Assembly: GCF_014645235.1 (NCBI RefSeq)
Contig: NZ_BMLM01000002.1
Location: forward strand, 292,695 to 356,694
Direction of reading: 5' to 3'
DNA: 64,000 nt
From: Agrococcus terreus
Lineage (GTDB): Bacteria > Actinomycetota > Actinomycetes > Actinomycetales > Microbacteriaceae
Positions 1 through 9,400 of this stretch are shown here, piece after piece. The notes below the pieces were generated by a model. It worked only from the letters and a program-made list of their open reading frames with translations, ran no database searches and was not told where the DNA came from. Numbering within the stretch: position 1 is the stretch's first letter; each line of letters starts with the position of its first letter. The position numbers were made by a program, and so were the translations under genes.

Positions 1-587
1 AGGGGCTCGTCGAGCTCATCTCGGAGCAGGCGGCCGGCAAGCGGACGAAGGCTCGCGTCATGTCGCTCGGCCTCAACGTCATCACGGTCGCGCTCATGGT
101 CGTGGTGTTCGCCTCGACCGGCGGGCTGACCGGCGGCGAGCTGGCGATCGCGGGCGGCTCGGCCGTGGTCGGCCAGAAGCTGCTCGAGACGATCTTCGGC
201 GAGGATGCGGTGCGGCGGCTGGCGGCGCAGGCGCGCGACGACCTCGAGCGGCGCGTCGACGGGCTGCTCGCCGCAGAGGCCGCGCGCTGGGACGCGCTGC
301 TCGCCCCCGTCGAGGCCGGCATCGGCGGCGACGCCCTGCGCGACGCCGCGAGCGAGCTCGGCGCAGCGATGCGCGCGGTCGAGCACGAGCCATCGGGCGC
401 GTCGCACGCCCTCGAGCGCAGCGACCTCGTCGAGGGCGAGGCGATGGAGGACCCGCAGGAGGCCGCGGTGCTGGGCGAGGCCGAGGACGTGCACGAGCTC
501 GACGCGCATCCGGATGGGGCGCGCGGCGCGGGCGAGGGCGGCGGCGACGAGCGCGGCGTGGACGAGCACGATCGGCGGGCGCCGTGA
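1..587 (+). CDS. Dynamin-like/YfjP-type GTPase, C-terminal part (cut by window edge)
   Basis: The frame is open to the left window edge, so only the last ~195 residues are seen and the GTPase domain lies upstream. What remains has one hydrophobic hairpin-like stretch (around the in-frame ATG at 60: VALMVVVFASTGGLTGG), then an amphipathic helical region rich in Ala, Arg and Glu, and a very acidic, Gly-rich tail. The stop overlaps the start of the next gene by four bases (GTGA at 584), and that gene is a complete membrane GTPase. In actinobacteria such GTPases usually come in adjacent pairs, so this is inferred to be the first partner. The ATG at 60 is unlikely to be the real start because coding frame continues upstream. 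No catalytic motif is visible here, so the family call rests on context. Confidence 0.55.
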   Translation, partial: GLVELISEQAAGKRTKARVMSLGLNVITVALMVVVFASTGGLTGGELAIAGGSAVVGQKLLETIFGEDAVRRLAAQARDDLERRVDGLLAAEAARWDALLAPVEAGIGGDALRDAASELGAAMRAVEHEPSGASHALERSDLVEGEAMEDPQEAAVLGEAEDVHELDAHPDGARGAGEGGGDERGVDEHDRRAP

Positions 588-2242
588 GCCGCGGCGGGGG
601 CCAGGGCGGGCACCGAGACGGGCCCGGCGACGAGCAGGGTGTCGACGCGCCGCTCGGCGCGCTCGCCGAGGCGGTCGAGCTCGGCGAGGGCCGGGTGGCC
701 GAGGCCGACCTCGCGGCCGCGCGGCGGGTGGCGGCGCGCGCGGGCGAGCGCCGCGCGCTCTCGAGCGAGCACACCGTCGTCGGCTTCTTCGGCGCGACCG
801 GCTCCGGCAAGTCGTCGCTCCTCAACGCCGTGGCGGGCGCGGCCGTCGCCCGCACGCACGTGCGCCGGCCCACCACCTCCGAGGCTCTCGCCGCCGTCTG
901 GGAGCCGCGCGGGGCCGAGGCGCTGCTCGACTGGCTCGAGGTGCGCGAGCGCCGGGTGATGGATCGGCCCTTCGCCGGCGAGGGCGCCGCGCCGTTGCCG
1001 GTCGTGCTCATCGACCTGCCCGACTTCGACTCCGTCGCCCTCGAGCACCGGGCGATCGCCGAGCGGCTCGCCGGTCAGGTCGACGTGCTCGTGTGGGTCG
1101 TCGATCCGCAGAAGTACGCCGACGCCGTCATCCACCGCGACTTCATCGCGCCCCTCGCGACCCACGCCGCCGTCACCGCGGCGGTGCTCAACCAGGTCGA
1201 CCTGCTGCCGCCCGCCGAGGTGCCGCGGGTCGCCGCCTCGCTCGAGCAGCTGCTGCGCGACGACGGGCTGGGACGCGTGCTCGTGCTGCCCGTCTCGGCC
1301 CGGACGGGGGAGGGCGTCGAGGCGCTGCGCGCCCGCATCGCGCGCTTCGCGACCGAGCGCCGGGCCGCGACGGAGCGCCTCGCCGCCGACGTGCGCGCGG
1401 CGGCCGGCCGGCTGGAGGCGGCGGGCACGCCCGGACAGGTGCGCGGTGCCGACGCGAAGGCGCTCGAGCGCGGCCTCGCGCAGGCGGCCCGCGTCGACGC
1501 GGTCGCGCAGGCGGTGGCCGGCTCGTACCGGAAGCGCGCCGGGCAGGCCACGGGATGGCCGGTGACCGCCTGGCTCCTGCGGCTCGCCCCGGATCCGCTC
1601 CGGCGGCTGCACCTCGCCGTCGGCCGCTCGCGCGACCGCGACGCCGACCTGCACCGCACGTCGCTGCCGCCGATGGGGCCGGCGCAGCGCGCCCAGGCCG
1701 GGCAGTCGGTGCGCGGATACGCGGATGCGGCGGCCGCGGGGCTCGGCGACGGATGGGCCACGGCGATCCGGGAGCGGGCCGCCGAGGCGCTCGAGGCGCT
1801 GCCGGCCGAGCTCGACCGCGCCGTGGCGCGCACCGACCTCGGCGCGCGCGGCTCGTGGTGGTGGCAGCTCCTCGGCGCGATCCAGTGGCTCGCGCTCGTC
1901 GTGGCCGTCGTCGGCGGCGTGTGGCTGCTGCTGCCCGTCCTGCTGCCGCTGTGGGGCATGGTCGCGCCGACGATCCCGCAGGTGGCCGGCACCGAGACGT
2001 GGTTCGACGGGTGGCCGATCCCGCTGCTGGCGCTGCTCGGCGGCGTCGCCCTCGGCGTGCTGCTCGGGCTGCTGGGCGCCGTGCTCGGCGGCGCGATCGG
2101 GGCGGCGCGTCGCGCACGGGCGCGGCGGCGGCTGACGGCGGAGGTGCGGCGGACGGCCCAGGAGGTCGTGGTCGCCCCGATCGAGGGCGAGCGGGAGCGG
2201 GCGCGCGCGTTCGCGGCGGCGGTGGCGCGCGCGATCCGCTGA
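584..2242 (+). CDS. Membrane-anchored dynamin-like GTPase
   Basis: A 552-residue protein beginning with GTG that overlaps the preceding stop. It has a full set of G motifs: P-loop GATGSGKSS at about residues 70-78, a PTTSEA switch I region, DLPDFDS (G3) near 144, NQVD (G4) near 203 and a VSART G5-like segment. The middle is helical and rich in Ala and Arg; two hydrophobic segments near residues 428-455 and 478-510 should insert in the membrane, followed by a basic helical C-terminus. This layout resembles bacterial dynamin-like or YfjP-type GTPases that work in pairs on membranes. The specific role is not known; membrane remodelling or protection is an inference. It is translationally coupled to the upstream partner and ends about 160 bases before the convergent ptsI. 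Confidence 0.8.
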   Translation: MSRGGGQGGHRDGPGDEQGVDAPLGALAEAVELGEGRVAEADLAAARRVAARAGERRALSSEHTVVGFFGATGSGKSSLLNAVAGAAVARTHVRRPTTSEALAAVWEPRGAEALLDWLEVRERRVMDRPFAGEGAAPLPVVLIDLPDFDSVALEHRAIAERLAGQVDVLVWVVDPQKYADAVIHRDFIAPLATHAAVTAAVLNQVDLLPPAEVPRVAASLEQLLRDDGLGRVLVLPVSARTGEGVEALRARIARFATERRAATERLAADVRAAAGRLEAAGTPGQVRGADAKALERGLAQAARVDAVAQAVAGSYRKRAGQATGWPVTAWLLRLAPDPLRRLHLAVGRSRDRDADLHRTSLPPMGPAQRAQAGQSVRGYADAAAAGLGDGWATAIRERAAEALEALPAELDRAVARTDLGARGSWWWQLLGAIQWLALVVAVVGGVWLLLPVLLPLWGMVAPTIPQVAGTETWFDGWPIPLLALLGGVALGVLLGLLGAVLGGAIGAARRARARRRLTAEVRRTAQEVVVAPIEGERERARAFAAAVARAIR

Positions 2243-2254
2243 GCGCGCCGCGCG

Positions 2255-2379
2255 GTGGTCTCGAGACGCGTGCGGCCTCCGCCCGCGCGCTCCTCGACCA
2301 GCGGAGACGGCGAGAGGTGCTGCTCCGCCCGAGAGGTGCTGGTCGACCGGCACCCCTCGGGCGGAACGGCACCTGTCGC
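2255..2379. repeat. Nested inverted-repeat element between convergent genes
   Basis: This gap between convergent genes holds two nested dyads. The inner one (2325-2364) pairs CCGCCCGAGAGGTGC with GCACCCCTCGGGCGG around a self-complementary GGTCGACC centre. The outer arms (2310-2320 with 2369-2379) repeat the same GAGAGGTGC/GCACCT words with one mismatch. Just upstream (2255-2310) is a GGTCTCGAGACG...CTCGACCAGCGG segment of the kind I recall as dispersed intergenic repeats in Microbacteriaceae (recollection, not searched). It could simply act as a bidirectional terminator, but there is no T tract. Confidence 0.6.
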
Positions 2380-2405
2380 GAGGCAGGTCCGCGCGTGCGC
2401 GCCGC

Positions 2406-4052
2406 TCAGCCGGCCGCGAGCCCCCGCGCCTCGGCCGCCGAGCGGGCCGTGATCGCGCGGGCGGCGCGCTCGCGCGCCTCCTCGAGCGTGACCGTGAGCA
2501 GCTCGGCGCGCACGTCGGCGAGGGCCGAGGGGCTCATCGAGAGCGTCGTCACGCCGAGGCCCACGAGCACGACCGCGAGCGCCGGATCCGCCGCGGCCTC
2601 GCCGCAGACGCCCACGGGCTTGCCGGTCGCGGCCCCCGCCTCGCCGAGCAGCTTGACGAGCCGCAGCACGGCCGGGTGCCATGGATCCTGGAACGACGAG
2701 ACCGAGCCGAGCTGCCGATCCGCCGCCATCGTGTACTGCGTGAGGTCGTTCGTGCCGATCGAGACGAAGTCGGCCGCCTCGAGCACCTGGTCGGCGAGCA
2801 CGGCGATCGACGGCACCTCGGCCATCGCGCCCACCGTGCGCAGGCCCAGCTCGCGGCCGAGCGCCACGAAGTACTCGGTCTCCTCGACGTCGGCGATCAT
2901 CGGCGCCATCACCCAGAGCTCCGCATCCGTCGCGTCCTGGGCGTTCGCGAGGGCGGCGAGCTGGTCGCGCAGGATCTGCTCGGAGGCGCGGAGCGCCCGG
3001 ATGCCACGGAGCCCGAGCGCCGGGTTCTCCTCGTGCGCGTCGTTGAGGAACGACAGCGGCTTGTCGGCGCCGGCGTCGAGCGCGCGCACGACGACCTTGC
3101 GGCCGGGGAACGCCTGCAGCAGCTCGGTGTACGAGGCGGTCTGCGCCTCGACCGTCGGCGCGGAGGTCGCGTCGAGGAAGAGGAACTCGGTGCGGAACAG
3201 GCCCACGCCCTCCGCGCCGAGCTCGACGGCCTTGGCCGCCTCCTTCGGCGAGCCGAGGTTCGCGAGCAGCGGCACCTTCGTGCCGTCGGCGAGCGCACCG
3301 TCGGTGATGGGGGCGGATGCGGCGGCGAGCCGCTCCTCGCGCTCCGTCTGCGCGGCGGCGACCGCGTCGTCCGACGGGTCGAGCTCGACGGATCCGGTGC
3401 GGGCGTCGACGATCGCGCGCTGGCCGTCGGCGACGGCGGCGAGGATGCCGGTCACGCCGACGACCGCCGGCAGCGACTTCGAGCGCGCGAGGATCGCGGT
3501 GTGCGAGGTGGGGCCGCCGTCCTGCGTGACGAGCGCGAGCGTCTTCTCGAGGTCGAGGGTGGCCGTGTCGGCGGGCGCGAGGTCGCGCGCGACGAGGATG
3601 AACGGCTCGTCCGAGGCGGGCACGCCGGGCGCGGCGACGCCGCGGAGGCGCGCGACGACGCGCTGGGCGACGTCGTCGAGGTCGGTGGCGCGCTCGGCCA
3701 TGTAGCCGCCCATCGAGACGAGCATGTCGCGGAAGGCGCCGTACGCGTCCCACGTCGCACGCTCGGCGTTCGCGCCGCCCTCCATGCGGGTGCGCACGTC
3801 GTCGAGGATCGCCGGGTCCTGCGCCATGAGCGCCGCGGCCTCGAGCACCTGCTGCGCCTCGCCGCCCGCGGCGGCGGCGCGCGAGAGCAGCTCGGCGGCG
3901 ACGTCCTGCAGCGCGCCCTGCACGCGCGCGGCCTCCTCGTCGACGGGCGCCGACAGCGGCGCGTCCCCGGGAGGGGCGAGCGGCTCCGGCATCTTCAGCA
4001 CCTTCGCGGCGGCGATGCCGCGGCCGACCCCGACTCCTGAGAGCGCACTCAT
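2406..4052 (-). CDS. ptsI: Phosphoenolpyruvate-protein phosphotransferase (PTS enzyme I)
   Basis: Enzyme I takes phosphate from PEP and passes it to HPr, feeding all PTS sugar permeases in the cytoplasm. The 548-residue length is normal for the family. The N-terminal domain carries the phosphorylated histidine in GGPTSHTAIL (His184), preceded by the swivelling-domain context LVTQDGG. The C-terminal PEP-binding barrel shows GLFRTEFLF, the GTNDLTQYTMA loop and the acid/base cysteine in VGVCGEAAADP. The start ATG sits six bases after a TAGGGT box on the minus strand, so the mRNA is probably leaderless. No HPr or sugar permease gene is in this window, so it is a stand-alone general PTS gene. Confidence 0.95.
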   Translation of the reverse strand: MSALSGVGVGRGIAAAKVLKMPEPLAPPGDAPLSAPVDEEAARVQGALQDVAAELLSRAAAAGGEAQQVLEAAALMAQDPAILDDVRTRMEGGANAERATWDAYGAFRDMLVSMGGYMAERATDLDDVAQRVVARLRGVAAPGVPASDEPFILVARDLAPADTATLDLEKTLALVTQDGGPTSHTAILARSKSLPAVVGVTGILAAVADGQRAIVDARTGSVELDPSDDAVAAAQTEREERLAAASAPITDGALADGTKVPLLANLGSPKEAAKAVELGAEGVGLFRTEFLFLDATSAPTVEAQTASYTELLQAFPGRKVVVRALDAGADKPLSFLNDAHEENPALGLRGIRALRASEQILRDQLAALANAQDATDAELWVMAPMIADVEETEYFVALGRELGLRTVGAMAEVPSIAVLADQVLEAADFVSIGTNDLTQYTMAADRQLGSVSSFQDPWHPAVLRLVKLLGEAGAATGKPVGVCGEAAADPALAVVLVGLGVTTLSMSPSALADVRAELLTVTLEEARERAARAITARSAAEARGLAAG

Positions 4053-4058
4053 GCGGCC

Positions 4059-4064
4059 ACCCTA
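4059..4064 (-). promoter_or_regulatory. -10 box of ptsI (leaderless)
   Basis: TAGGGT on the minus strand, six bases before the ptsI ATG, leaving no room for a ribosome binding site. Confidence 0.6.
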
Positions 4065-4139
4065 CGCTGGCGGGACTGCGAGTCGCCACGAGCCCGGACG
4101 AGCGCGCGCAGGAGCAGGCGCACGACGAGGAGGCAACGG

Positions 4140-5105
4140 ATGCAGCAGCTCATCGCGCGGATCATGGCGTCGCGGCCGATGCGCGCCTGGCAGCGCTACT
4201 CGGAGCAGCGCGGGCCGGTGCTCTCGCAGGGCATGACGCTGCAGGCGTTCCTGTCGCTCTTCGCGGCGCTCTTCGTCGCCTTCACGGTGTTCATGGCGGT
4301 GCTCGGCGGCAACGTCGTGCTGCGCGACGCCGTCATCGACTCCATCGCGGGCGCCATCCCCGGCCTCATCGGCGACGGCGGCGCGATCGACGTCGACCAG
4401 CTCACCGAGTCGCGCGCCCTCGATGTCGCCGGCATCATCGCGTCGCTCTCGATCCTCGTCACCGCGATCGGATGGATCGGGGTGAGCCGCGAGGGCTTCC
4501 GCGCCATGTTCGGGCTCGGCGCGCCGCCGTCGAACGCCGTGCTGCTGAAGCTCGGCGACCTGGGCGTCGGCGTCGGCATCGGCCTGCTCGTGCTCGTCTC
4601 CGCCGGCGTGCTCGTCGTCACCGACGCGCTCGCGTCGGCGCTCGGGCTCGGCTGGGCGTCGACCCTCATCGGCATCGCGGTGCAGCTCGCGCTCGACACC
4701 GCCGTCGTGCTGCTGCTGTTCCGGTTCGGCGGGCGGCTGCGGCTGCCCGCCGGGCAGATCGTGCCGGCGGCCTTCGCGTGCGCGGTCGCATTCCTCGGCC
4801 TCAAGCTCCTCGCGTCGCGGCTGTTCGGCGCGGTCGAGAACAACCCGCTGCTCGCCGGCATCGCGGCGCCCGTGATCATCCTCATCTGGCTCGGGTTCAT
4901 CATGCAGGTGCTGATGCTCGTGCTCGCGTTCGTCGCGGTCGGCGCGCACGGGCGCGCGTACACGCGGCTCGTCGAGATGCGCGGGATCGACGCGCAGCTC
5001 ACGAAGGCGGAGGCGAAGGCGCTGCTCGAGGAGGTGCGCGCCAGCCGCCGCGAGGGCGGCGACGCGGCCGAGCTGCACCGGAGGCTCGTCAAGCGGCGCC
5101 GCTGA
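4140..5105 (+). CDS. YihY/BrkB-family inner membrane protein
   Basis: A 321-residue multi-pass protein. After a short basic N-terminus there are about six hydrophobic segments (AFLSLFAALFVAFTVFMAV, then near residues 95-115, 140-160, 175-195, 205-225 and 240-265) and a charged, helical C-terminal tail. The pattern of an early long helix, a loop with DxxxxxIPGLI-like sequence and a late hydrophobic LAGIAAPVIILIWLGFIMQ segment is typical of the YihY/virulence factor BrkB family, once mis-annotated as RNase BN. Its biochemical role is not known. It is divergent from ptsI and co-directional with the exonuclease gene, but a promoter before the latter suggests separate transcription. Confidence 0.85.
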   Translation: MQQLIARIMASRPMRAWQRYSEQRGPVLSQGMTLQAFLSLFAALFVAFTVFMAVLGGNVVLRDAVIDSIAGAIPGLIGDGGAIDVDQLTESRALDVAGIIASLSILVTAIGWIGVSREGFRAMFGLGAPPSNAVLLKLGDLGVGVGIGLLVLVSAGVLVVTDALASALGLGWASTLIGIAVQLALDTAVVLLLFRFGGRLRLPAGQIVPAAFACAVAFLGLKLLASRLFGAVENNPLLAGIAAPVIILIWLGFIMQVLMLVLAFVAVGAHGRAYTRLVEMRGIDAQLTKAEAKALLEEVRASRREGGDAAELHRRLVKRRR

Positions 5106-5158
5106 GCCGGACGCGGGGACCGCGACGAGCGCCGCCGCGGCACGTCGGCGGTCGTCGG

Positions 5159-5164
5159 TAGGCT
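5159..5164 (+). promoter_or_regulatory. -10 box of exonuclease III gene (leaderless)
   Basis: TAGGCT, six bases before the ATG at 5171. Confidence 0.6.
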
Positions 5165-5170
5165 CGGAGC

Positions 5171-5998
5171 ATGGTCCGCATCGCCTCCGTCAACGTCAAC
5201 GGCGTGCGCGCCGCCTTCCGCAAGGGCATGGGCGAGTGGCTCGAGGCCGGCGGCTTCGACATCGTCGCGCTCCAGGAGGTCCGCGCGCTCGACGAGGACC
5301 TCCTCCCCCTCGTGCCCGGTTGGCACGTGCTGCACGACCCCGCGACCGCGAAGGGCCGCGCCGGCGTCGCCGTGCTGTCGAAGGAGCCGTCGATCGCGCA
5401 CCGCACCGACATCGGCCTGAAGACCTTCGACACGAAGGGCCGCTGGCTCGAGGCCGACTTCCTCATCGGCGAGACGCCGCTCACGGTCGTGTCGACCTAC
5501 GTGCACTCGGGCGAGGTCGGCAGCCCCAAGCAGGCCGACAAGTACCGCTTCCTCGACTCGATGGCGAAGCGCCTGCCGAAGCTGCGCGAGCACACCGACC
5601 ACGCCGTCGTCATGGGCGACTTCAACGTCGGCCACACGCAGCTCGACATCAAGAACTGGCGCGGCAACCAGAAGAGCGCCGGCTTCCTGCCGGAGGAGCG
5701 CTCCTACCTCGACCGCTGGCTCGGCACCGGCATGGTGACCGGCGTCGACGGCGTCCGCGGCCGCGGGCACGGCTGGGTCGACGTGGGCCGCACCGCGCAT
5801 CCGGACGTCGACGGCCCGTACACGTGGTGGTCGCAGCGCGGCAAGGCGTTCGACACCGACACGGGCTGGCGCATCGACTACCAGATGGCCACCCCCGCGC
5901 TCGCCGCCGTGGTCCGCGACTACCGCGTCGACCGCGCGAGCGCATACGACACGCGATGGTCGGACCACGCGCCCGTCATCGTCGACTACGACCTCTAG
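5171..5998 (+). CDS. xth: Exodeoxyribonuclease III / AP endonuclease
   Basis: Cleaves DNA at abasic sites and trims 3' blocking groups in base excision repair. The 275-residue protein has the endonuclease/exonuclease/phosphatase fold signatures: the N-terminal ASVNVNGVRAA with its metal-binding Asn, ALQEVR with the catalytic Glu, the STYVHSGE tyrosine region, MGDFNVGHTQLD (Asp/Asn pair) and the C-terminal WSDHAPVIVDY with the catalytic Asp-His. GWRIDYQMAT carries the usual YxIDY-like segment. It is probably leaderless. trpS follows after nine bases with no visible promoter, so the two may be cotranscribed. Confidence 0.93.
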   Translation: MVRIASVNVNGVRAAFRKGMGEWLEAGGFDIVALQEVRALDEDLLPLVPGWHVLHDPATAKGRAGVAVLSKEPSIAHRTDIGLKTFDTKGRWLEADFLIGETPLTVVSTYVHSGEVGSPKQADKYRFLDSMAKRLPKLREHTDHAVVMGDFNVGHTQLDIKNWRGNQKSAGFLPEERSYLDRWLGTGMVTGVDGVRGRGHGWVDVGRTAHPDVDGPYTWWSQRGKAFDTDTGWRIDYQMATPALAAVVRDYRVDRASAYDTRWSDHAPVIVDYDL

Positions 5999-6007
5999 GA
6001 AGCATCC

Positions 6008-7003
6008 ATGGCCCTCCCCCGCCTCTACTCGGGGATGCAGCCCTCGTCGGGCTCGCTCCACCTCGGCAACTACATCGGGGCGCTGCAGCAGTGGCGCGCC
6101 ATGCAGGACGACTACGACGCGTTCTTCTCGATCGTCGACCTGCACGCCATCACCGTCCCGCAGGACCCGGCCGTGCTGCGCGAGCAGGTGCGCACGCTCG
6201 CGGCGCAGTACATCGCCGGCGGCATCGACCCCGACCGCTCGTGCCTGTACGTGCAGTCGCACGTCGGCGCGCACGCGCAGCTGCAGTGGCTGCTCTCGAC
6301 GATCACCGGCTTCGGCGAGGCAAGCCGGATGACGCAGTTCAAGGACAAGACCGCCAAGGGCGGGCAGGAGGCGGCCTCCGTCGGCCTCTTCACCTACCCG
6401 ATCCTCATGGCGGCCGACATCCTGCTCTACGACACCCAGGTGGTGCCGGTCGGCGACGACCAGAAGCAGCACGTCGAGCTCACGCGCGACCTCTCCGAGC
6501 GGTTCAACAAGCGCTTCGGGAAGACCTTCACCGTGCCGAAGCCCGTCATCCTCGACTCCGGCGCCCGCATCTACGACCTCCAGAACCCGGCGTCGAAGAT
6601 GTCGAAGTCGGCCGAGACCGACAAGGGCATCGTGTGGCTCCTCGACGAGCCCGCGCGCACGGCGAAGAAGATCCGCTCGGCCGTCACCGACACCGAGGGC
6701 TCGATCCGCGCCGACAAGGCCGAGAAGCCGGGCGTGACGAACCTGCTGGGCATCCTGTCCGCGACCACCGGACGCAGCGTCGACGACCTCTCTGCCGAGT
6801 TCGACGGCCAGGGCTACGGTGCCTTCAAGACGGCCGTCGCCGACGCCGTCGTCGCCGAGCTGGCGCCGGTTCGCGAGCGCACGCTCGAGCTGCTGGCCGA
6901 CCCGGCCGAGCTCGACCGCCTGCTCGCGGCGAACGCCGATCGCGCGGCCGAGGTCGCCGACGCGACGCTGCGGCGCGCGCTGGAGGCGATGGGGCTGCGA
7001 TGA
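6008..7003 (+). CDS. trpS: Tryptophanyl-tRNA synthetase
   Basis: Charges tRNA-Trp. The 331-residue class I synthetase has the HIGH-like motif in [13 protein letters not shown] near the N-terminus and the KMSKS loop in [14 protein letters not shown] at about residues 196-203. The tryptophan pocket region includes [28 protein letters not shown], which is strongly conserved. The start is preceded by an AGGAAGCATCC stretch giving a plausible ribosome binding site. The last codons overlap the GNAT gene start by four bases (ATGA), so the two are translationally coupled. No T-box or attenuator is seen upstream. Confidence 0.96.
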   Translation: MALPRLYSGMQPSSGSLHLGNYIGALQQWRAMQDDYDAFFSIVDLHAITVPQDPAVLREQVRTLAAQYIAGGIDPDRSCLYVQSHVGAHAQLQWLLSTITGFGEASRMTQFKDKTAKGGQEAASVGLFTYPILMAADILLYDTQVVPVGDDQKQHVELTRDLSERFNKRFGKTFTVPKPVILDSGARIYDLQNPASKMSKSAETDKGIVWLLDEPARTAKKIRSAVTDTEGSIRADKAEKPGVTNLLGILSATTGRSVDDLSAEFDGQGYGAFKTAVADAVVAELAPVRERTLELLADPAELDRLLAANADRAAEVADATLRRALEAMGLR

Positions 7004-7572
7004 CCGGGCTCGACGGACCCTCGCTGCCCGTCCTCGGGCGCCGGGGGATGCTCACCGCGCTGCGCGAGGCCGACGTGCCGCGCGTGCTCGAGGCGTGCAC
7101 CACGGAGGCCGCGGAGCGCTGGCTCGAGACGCCCGTGCCGTACCGGCTCGAGGACGCGGAGTCGTTCGTGCGCGAGTTCGTGCCGGCCGGCTGGCGCGGC
7201 GAGCACGACGAGCGCGTGTGGGCGATCCGCGAGTCGCTGACCGGGCCGCTCATGGGCGTCATCGGGCTGCGCGAGGGCTCGCGCGAGGTGGGCTTCTGGC
7301 TGCACCCGGAGGGGCAGGGCCGCGGGCTGATGGCCGACGCCGTGCGCACCGCCGTCGGCCACGCCGACGGCTGCCTCACCTGGCCGGAGGTGCGCTGGGC
7401 GTGCTTCGTCGGCAACGTCGCGTCGATGCGCGTCGCGAAGGCCGCGGGCTTCTCGTACCTCGGCGAGCGCGACGACCTGCACCGGGGCGCGCCGGAGCGG
7501 CAGCACCACGCGGTGCGCCTCGCCTCGGGCCAGCCGCCCGCCGACGCGCTCCCCTGGCCCGACCTGGCCTGA
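7000..7572 (+). CDS. GNAT-family N-acetyltransferase
   Basis: A 190-residue acetyl-CoA-dependent acyltransferase, RimJ/RimL-like. Visible features are the N-terminal substrate-side region with [15 protein letters not shown] and [10 protein letters not shown], the central strand [23 protein letters not shown] carrying the Q/RxxGxG/A acetyl-CoA pyrophosphate-binding motif (QGRGLM), and the [22 protein letters not shown]-terminal segment typical of RimJ/L proteins. The substrate is unknown. The start overlaps the trpS stop by four bases, which suggests coupled expression but says little about function. It ends 18 bases from the convergent lipA. Confidence 0.88.
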   Translation: MTGLDGPSLPVLGRRGMLTALREADVPRVLEACTTEAAERWLETPVPYRLEDAESFVREFVPAGWRGEHDERVWAIRESLTGPLMGVIGLREGSREVGFWLHPEGQGRGLMADAVRTAVGHADGCLTWPEVRWACFVGNVASMRVAKAAGFSYLGERDDLHRGAPERQHHAVRLASGQPPADALPWPDLA

Positions 7573-7590
7573 GCGCGCCAGCGGGCGGCC

Positions 7591-8691
7591 TCAGCGGGCG
7601 TTGTTCGTGATGCCCGCCGACACCGGGGCGGCGGCCGCCGCCGGGATGCGCTCCAGCGCGGAGGCGGGCGCGAGCGAGCCCGACGACGAGGCGCCCATGC
7701 CTGTGATGATCGGCTCGGGCGCCGCCCCTCCGCGCACCGCGAGCGCCTGCGCGTACAGCCGCCCGGCGCGGTAGCTCGAGCGCACGAGCGGCCCCGACAT
7801 GACGCCCGCGTAGCCCATGCCCATCGCGAGCTCGCCGAGCTCGGCGAAGCGCTCGGGCTCGACCCAGCGGTCGACCGGCAGGTGCCGGGGCGAGGGCCGC
7901 AGGTACTGCGTGATCGTGATGAGCTCGGCGCCCGCGTCGTGCAGCTGCTCGAGCGTCTCCACCACCTCCTCGTCGGTCTCGCCCATCCCGAGGATGAGGT
8001 TCGACTTCGTCACGAGGCCGTCCTCGCGGCTCCAGCGCAGCACGTCGAGGCTGCGCTCGAACCGGAAGCCGGGGCGGATGCGGCGGAAGATGCGCGGCAC
8101 CGTCTCGACGTTGTGCGCGAAGACCTCGGGCCGCGTGTCGAAGAGCTGCTGCAGCAGGTGCCGGTGGCCGGTGAAGTCGGGCGCGAGCATCTCGACGCCG
8201 ACGCCCGGGTTCGCGGCATGGATCTGCCGCACGGTCTCGGCGTACAGCCAGATGCCCTCGTCGTCGAGGTCGTCGCGGCAGACGCCCGTGACGGTCGCGT
8301 ACCGCAGGCCCATGGTGCGCACCGACTCCGCGACCCGGAACGGCTCCATCCGGTCGAGGAGCGCCGGCTTGCCGGTGTCGATCTGGCAGAAGTCGCAGCG
8401 CCGCGTGCACTGGTCGCCGCCGATGAGGAAGGTCGCCTCGCGGTCCTCCCAGCACTCGAAGATGTTCGGGCAGCCCGCCGACTGGCAGACGGTGTGGAGG
8501 TCCTGCGAGGCGACGAGCTCCTGCAGCGCGGTGTACTCCGGGCCCATGCGGGCGCGGGTCTTGATCCACGGCGGCTTGCGCTCGATCGGCGTCTGCGCGT
8601 TCCGCGCCTCGAGCCGCAGCATGCGGCGGCCCTGCGGCTCGACGCGGCCCGCGTCGGCGCCCGGCGCCCGGATGCCTGCCTCGGCGGTCAC
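7591..8691 (-). CDS. lipA: Lipoyl synthase (radical SAM)
   Basis: Inserts two sulfur atoms into protein-bound octanoyl groups to make lipoate for 2-oxoacid dehydrogenases and glycine cleavage. The 366-residue protein has the auxiliary cluster motif [12 protein letters not shown] and the radical SAM motif CTRRCDFC. Other conserved stretches are [26 protein letters not shown] and [14 protein letters not shown]. The GTG start overlaps the lipB stop (GTGA), so lipB-lipA form one operon in this order. The C-terminus has an Ala-rich tail beyond the usual core, and the N-terminal extension of ~40 residues is common in actinobacteria. Confidence 0.95.
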   Translation of the reverse strand: MTAEAGIRAPGADAGRVEPQGRRMLRLEARNAQTPIERKPPWIKTRARMGPEYTALQELVASQDLHTVCQSAGCPNIFECWEDREATFLIGGDQCTRRCDFCQIDTGKPALLDRMEPFRVAESVRTMGLRYATVTGVCRDDLDDEGIWLYAETVRQIHAANPGVGVEMLAPDFTGHRHLLQQLFDTRPEVFAHNVETVPRIFRRIRPGFRFERSLDVLRWSREDGLVTKSNLILGMGETDEEVVETLEQLHDAGAELITITQYLRPSPRHLPVDRWVEPERFAELGELAMGMGYAGVMSGPLVRSSYRAGRLYAQALAVRGGAAPEPIITGMGASSSGSLAPASALERIPAAAAAPVSAGITNNAR

Positions 8692-9371
8692 GCCGCCGCC
8701 CCCTCGCGCACGACCGCGAGCTGCGCGGTGGGCGGCGCCGCCGACTCGAACGGCTCGAACGCGAGCAGCGGCTCGAGCGCCGCGGCGAAGCGGCGCCCCA
8801 CCGCCTCGACGGATGCGTGCGAGCCGGTCTCGTCGCGCAGCGTCGTCACGCCCGCGTCGGCGATGCCGCAGGGCACGATCGCCCCGAACGGCGCGAGGCT
8901 GTTCGCGACGTTGATGGCGACGCCGTGCAGCGAGGTGCGGGAGGCCACCCGCACGCCGACCTGCGCGACCTTCCGCTCCCCCGCGTCGTCGAGCACCCAG
9001 ACGCCCGCCCTGCCGGCGACGCGCCGGGTCGCGAGCCCCTCGGCCGCGAGCGCGCGGATGACGGCCTCCTCGAGCCGGCGCACCCAGTCGACGACGCGCA
9101 CGGCGTCGGGGAGCCGGACGATCGGGTACGCGACGAGCTGACCGGGGCCGTGCCAGGTGATGCGGCCGCCGCGGTCGACCTCGATCGCCTCGCTGCCGTC
9201 GGTCGGGAGGTCGGCGGGCTGCGTGGAGGTGCCCGCCGTGTAGACGCTCGCGTGCTCGAGCAGCAGCAGCGTCGGGCCGCGCTCGCCGGCGGCGACCTCG
9301 GCGTGGAGGCGGCGCTGCAGCGCCCAGGTCTCGCGGTAGTCGGCGCCCTCGCCGAGCCAGGTGGTCTCCAT
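8688..9371 (-). CDS. lipB: Lipoyl(octanoyl) transferase
   Basis: Transfers octanoate from acyl carrier protein to lipoyl domains, the step before LipA. The 227-residue protein shows [19 protein letters not shown], the [20 protein letters not shown] segment with the conserved Lys just before it (RKVAQ) and the catalytic Cys in [13 protein letters not shown] chose the ATG at 9371 because GACGGGAGC before it can pair with 16S rRNA and the protein begins normally there; an upstream ATG at 9410 would add 13 unlikely residues. AT-rich TATTGT and CATACT boxes at about 9401-9412 on the minus strand are promoter candidates in the divergent gap shared with the rib operon. Confidence 0.93.
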   Translation of the reverse strand: METTWLGEGADYRETWALQRRLHAEVAAGERGPTLLLLEHASVYTAGTSTQPADLPTDGSEAIEVDRGGRITWHGPGQLVAYPIVRLPDAVRVVDWVRRLEEAVIRALAAEGLATRRVAGRAGVWVLDDAGERKVAQVGVRVASRTSLHGVAINVANSLAPFGAIVPCGIADAGVTTLRDETGSHASVEAVGRRFAAALEPLLAFEPFESAAPPTAQLAVVREGAAA

Positions 9372-9400
9372 GCGGCTCCCGTCGTCGCGTTTCTGCACTG

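Noticed and set aside
205..3705. Very long open frames on both strands (e.g. 1166 codons here, 1557 codons at 37746-42419 minus, 1424 at 35355-39629)
   Set aside because: They are Arg/Ala/Pro-rich low-complexity shadows of real genes on the other frame or strand, an effect of ~73% GC; they carry no family motifs except where they run into a real gene.
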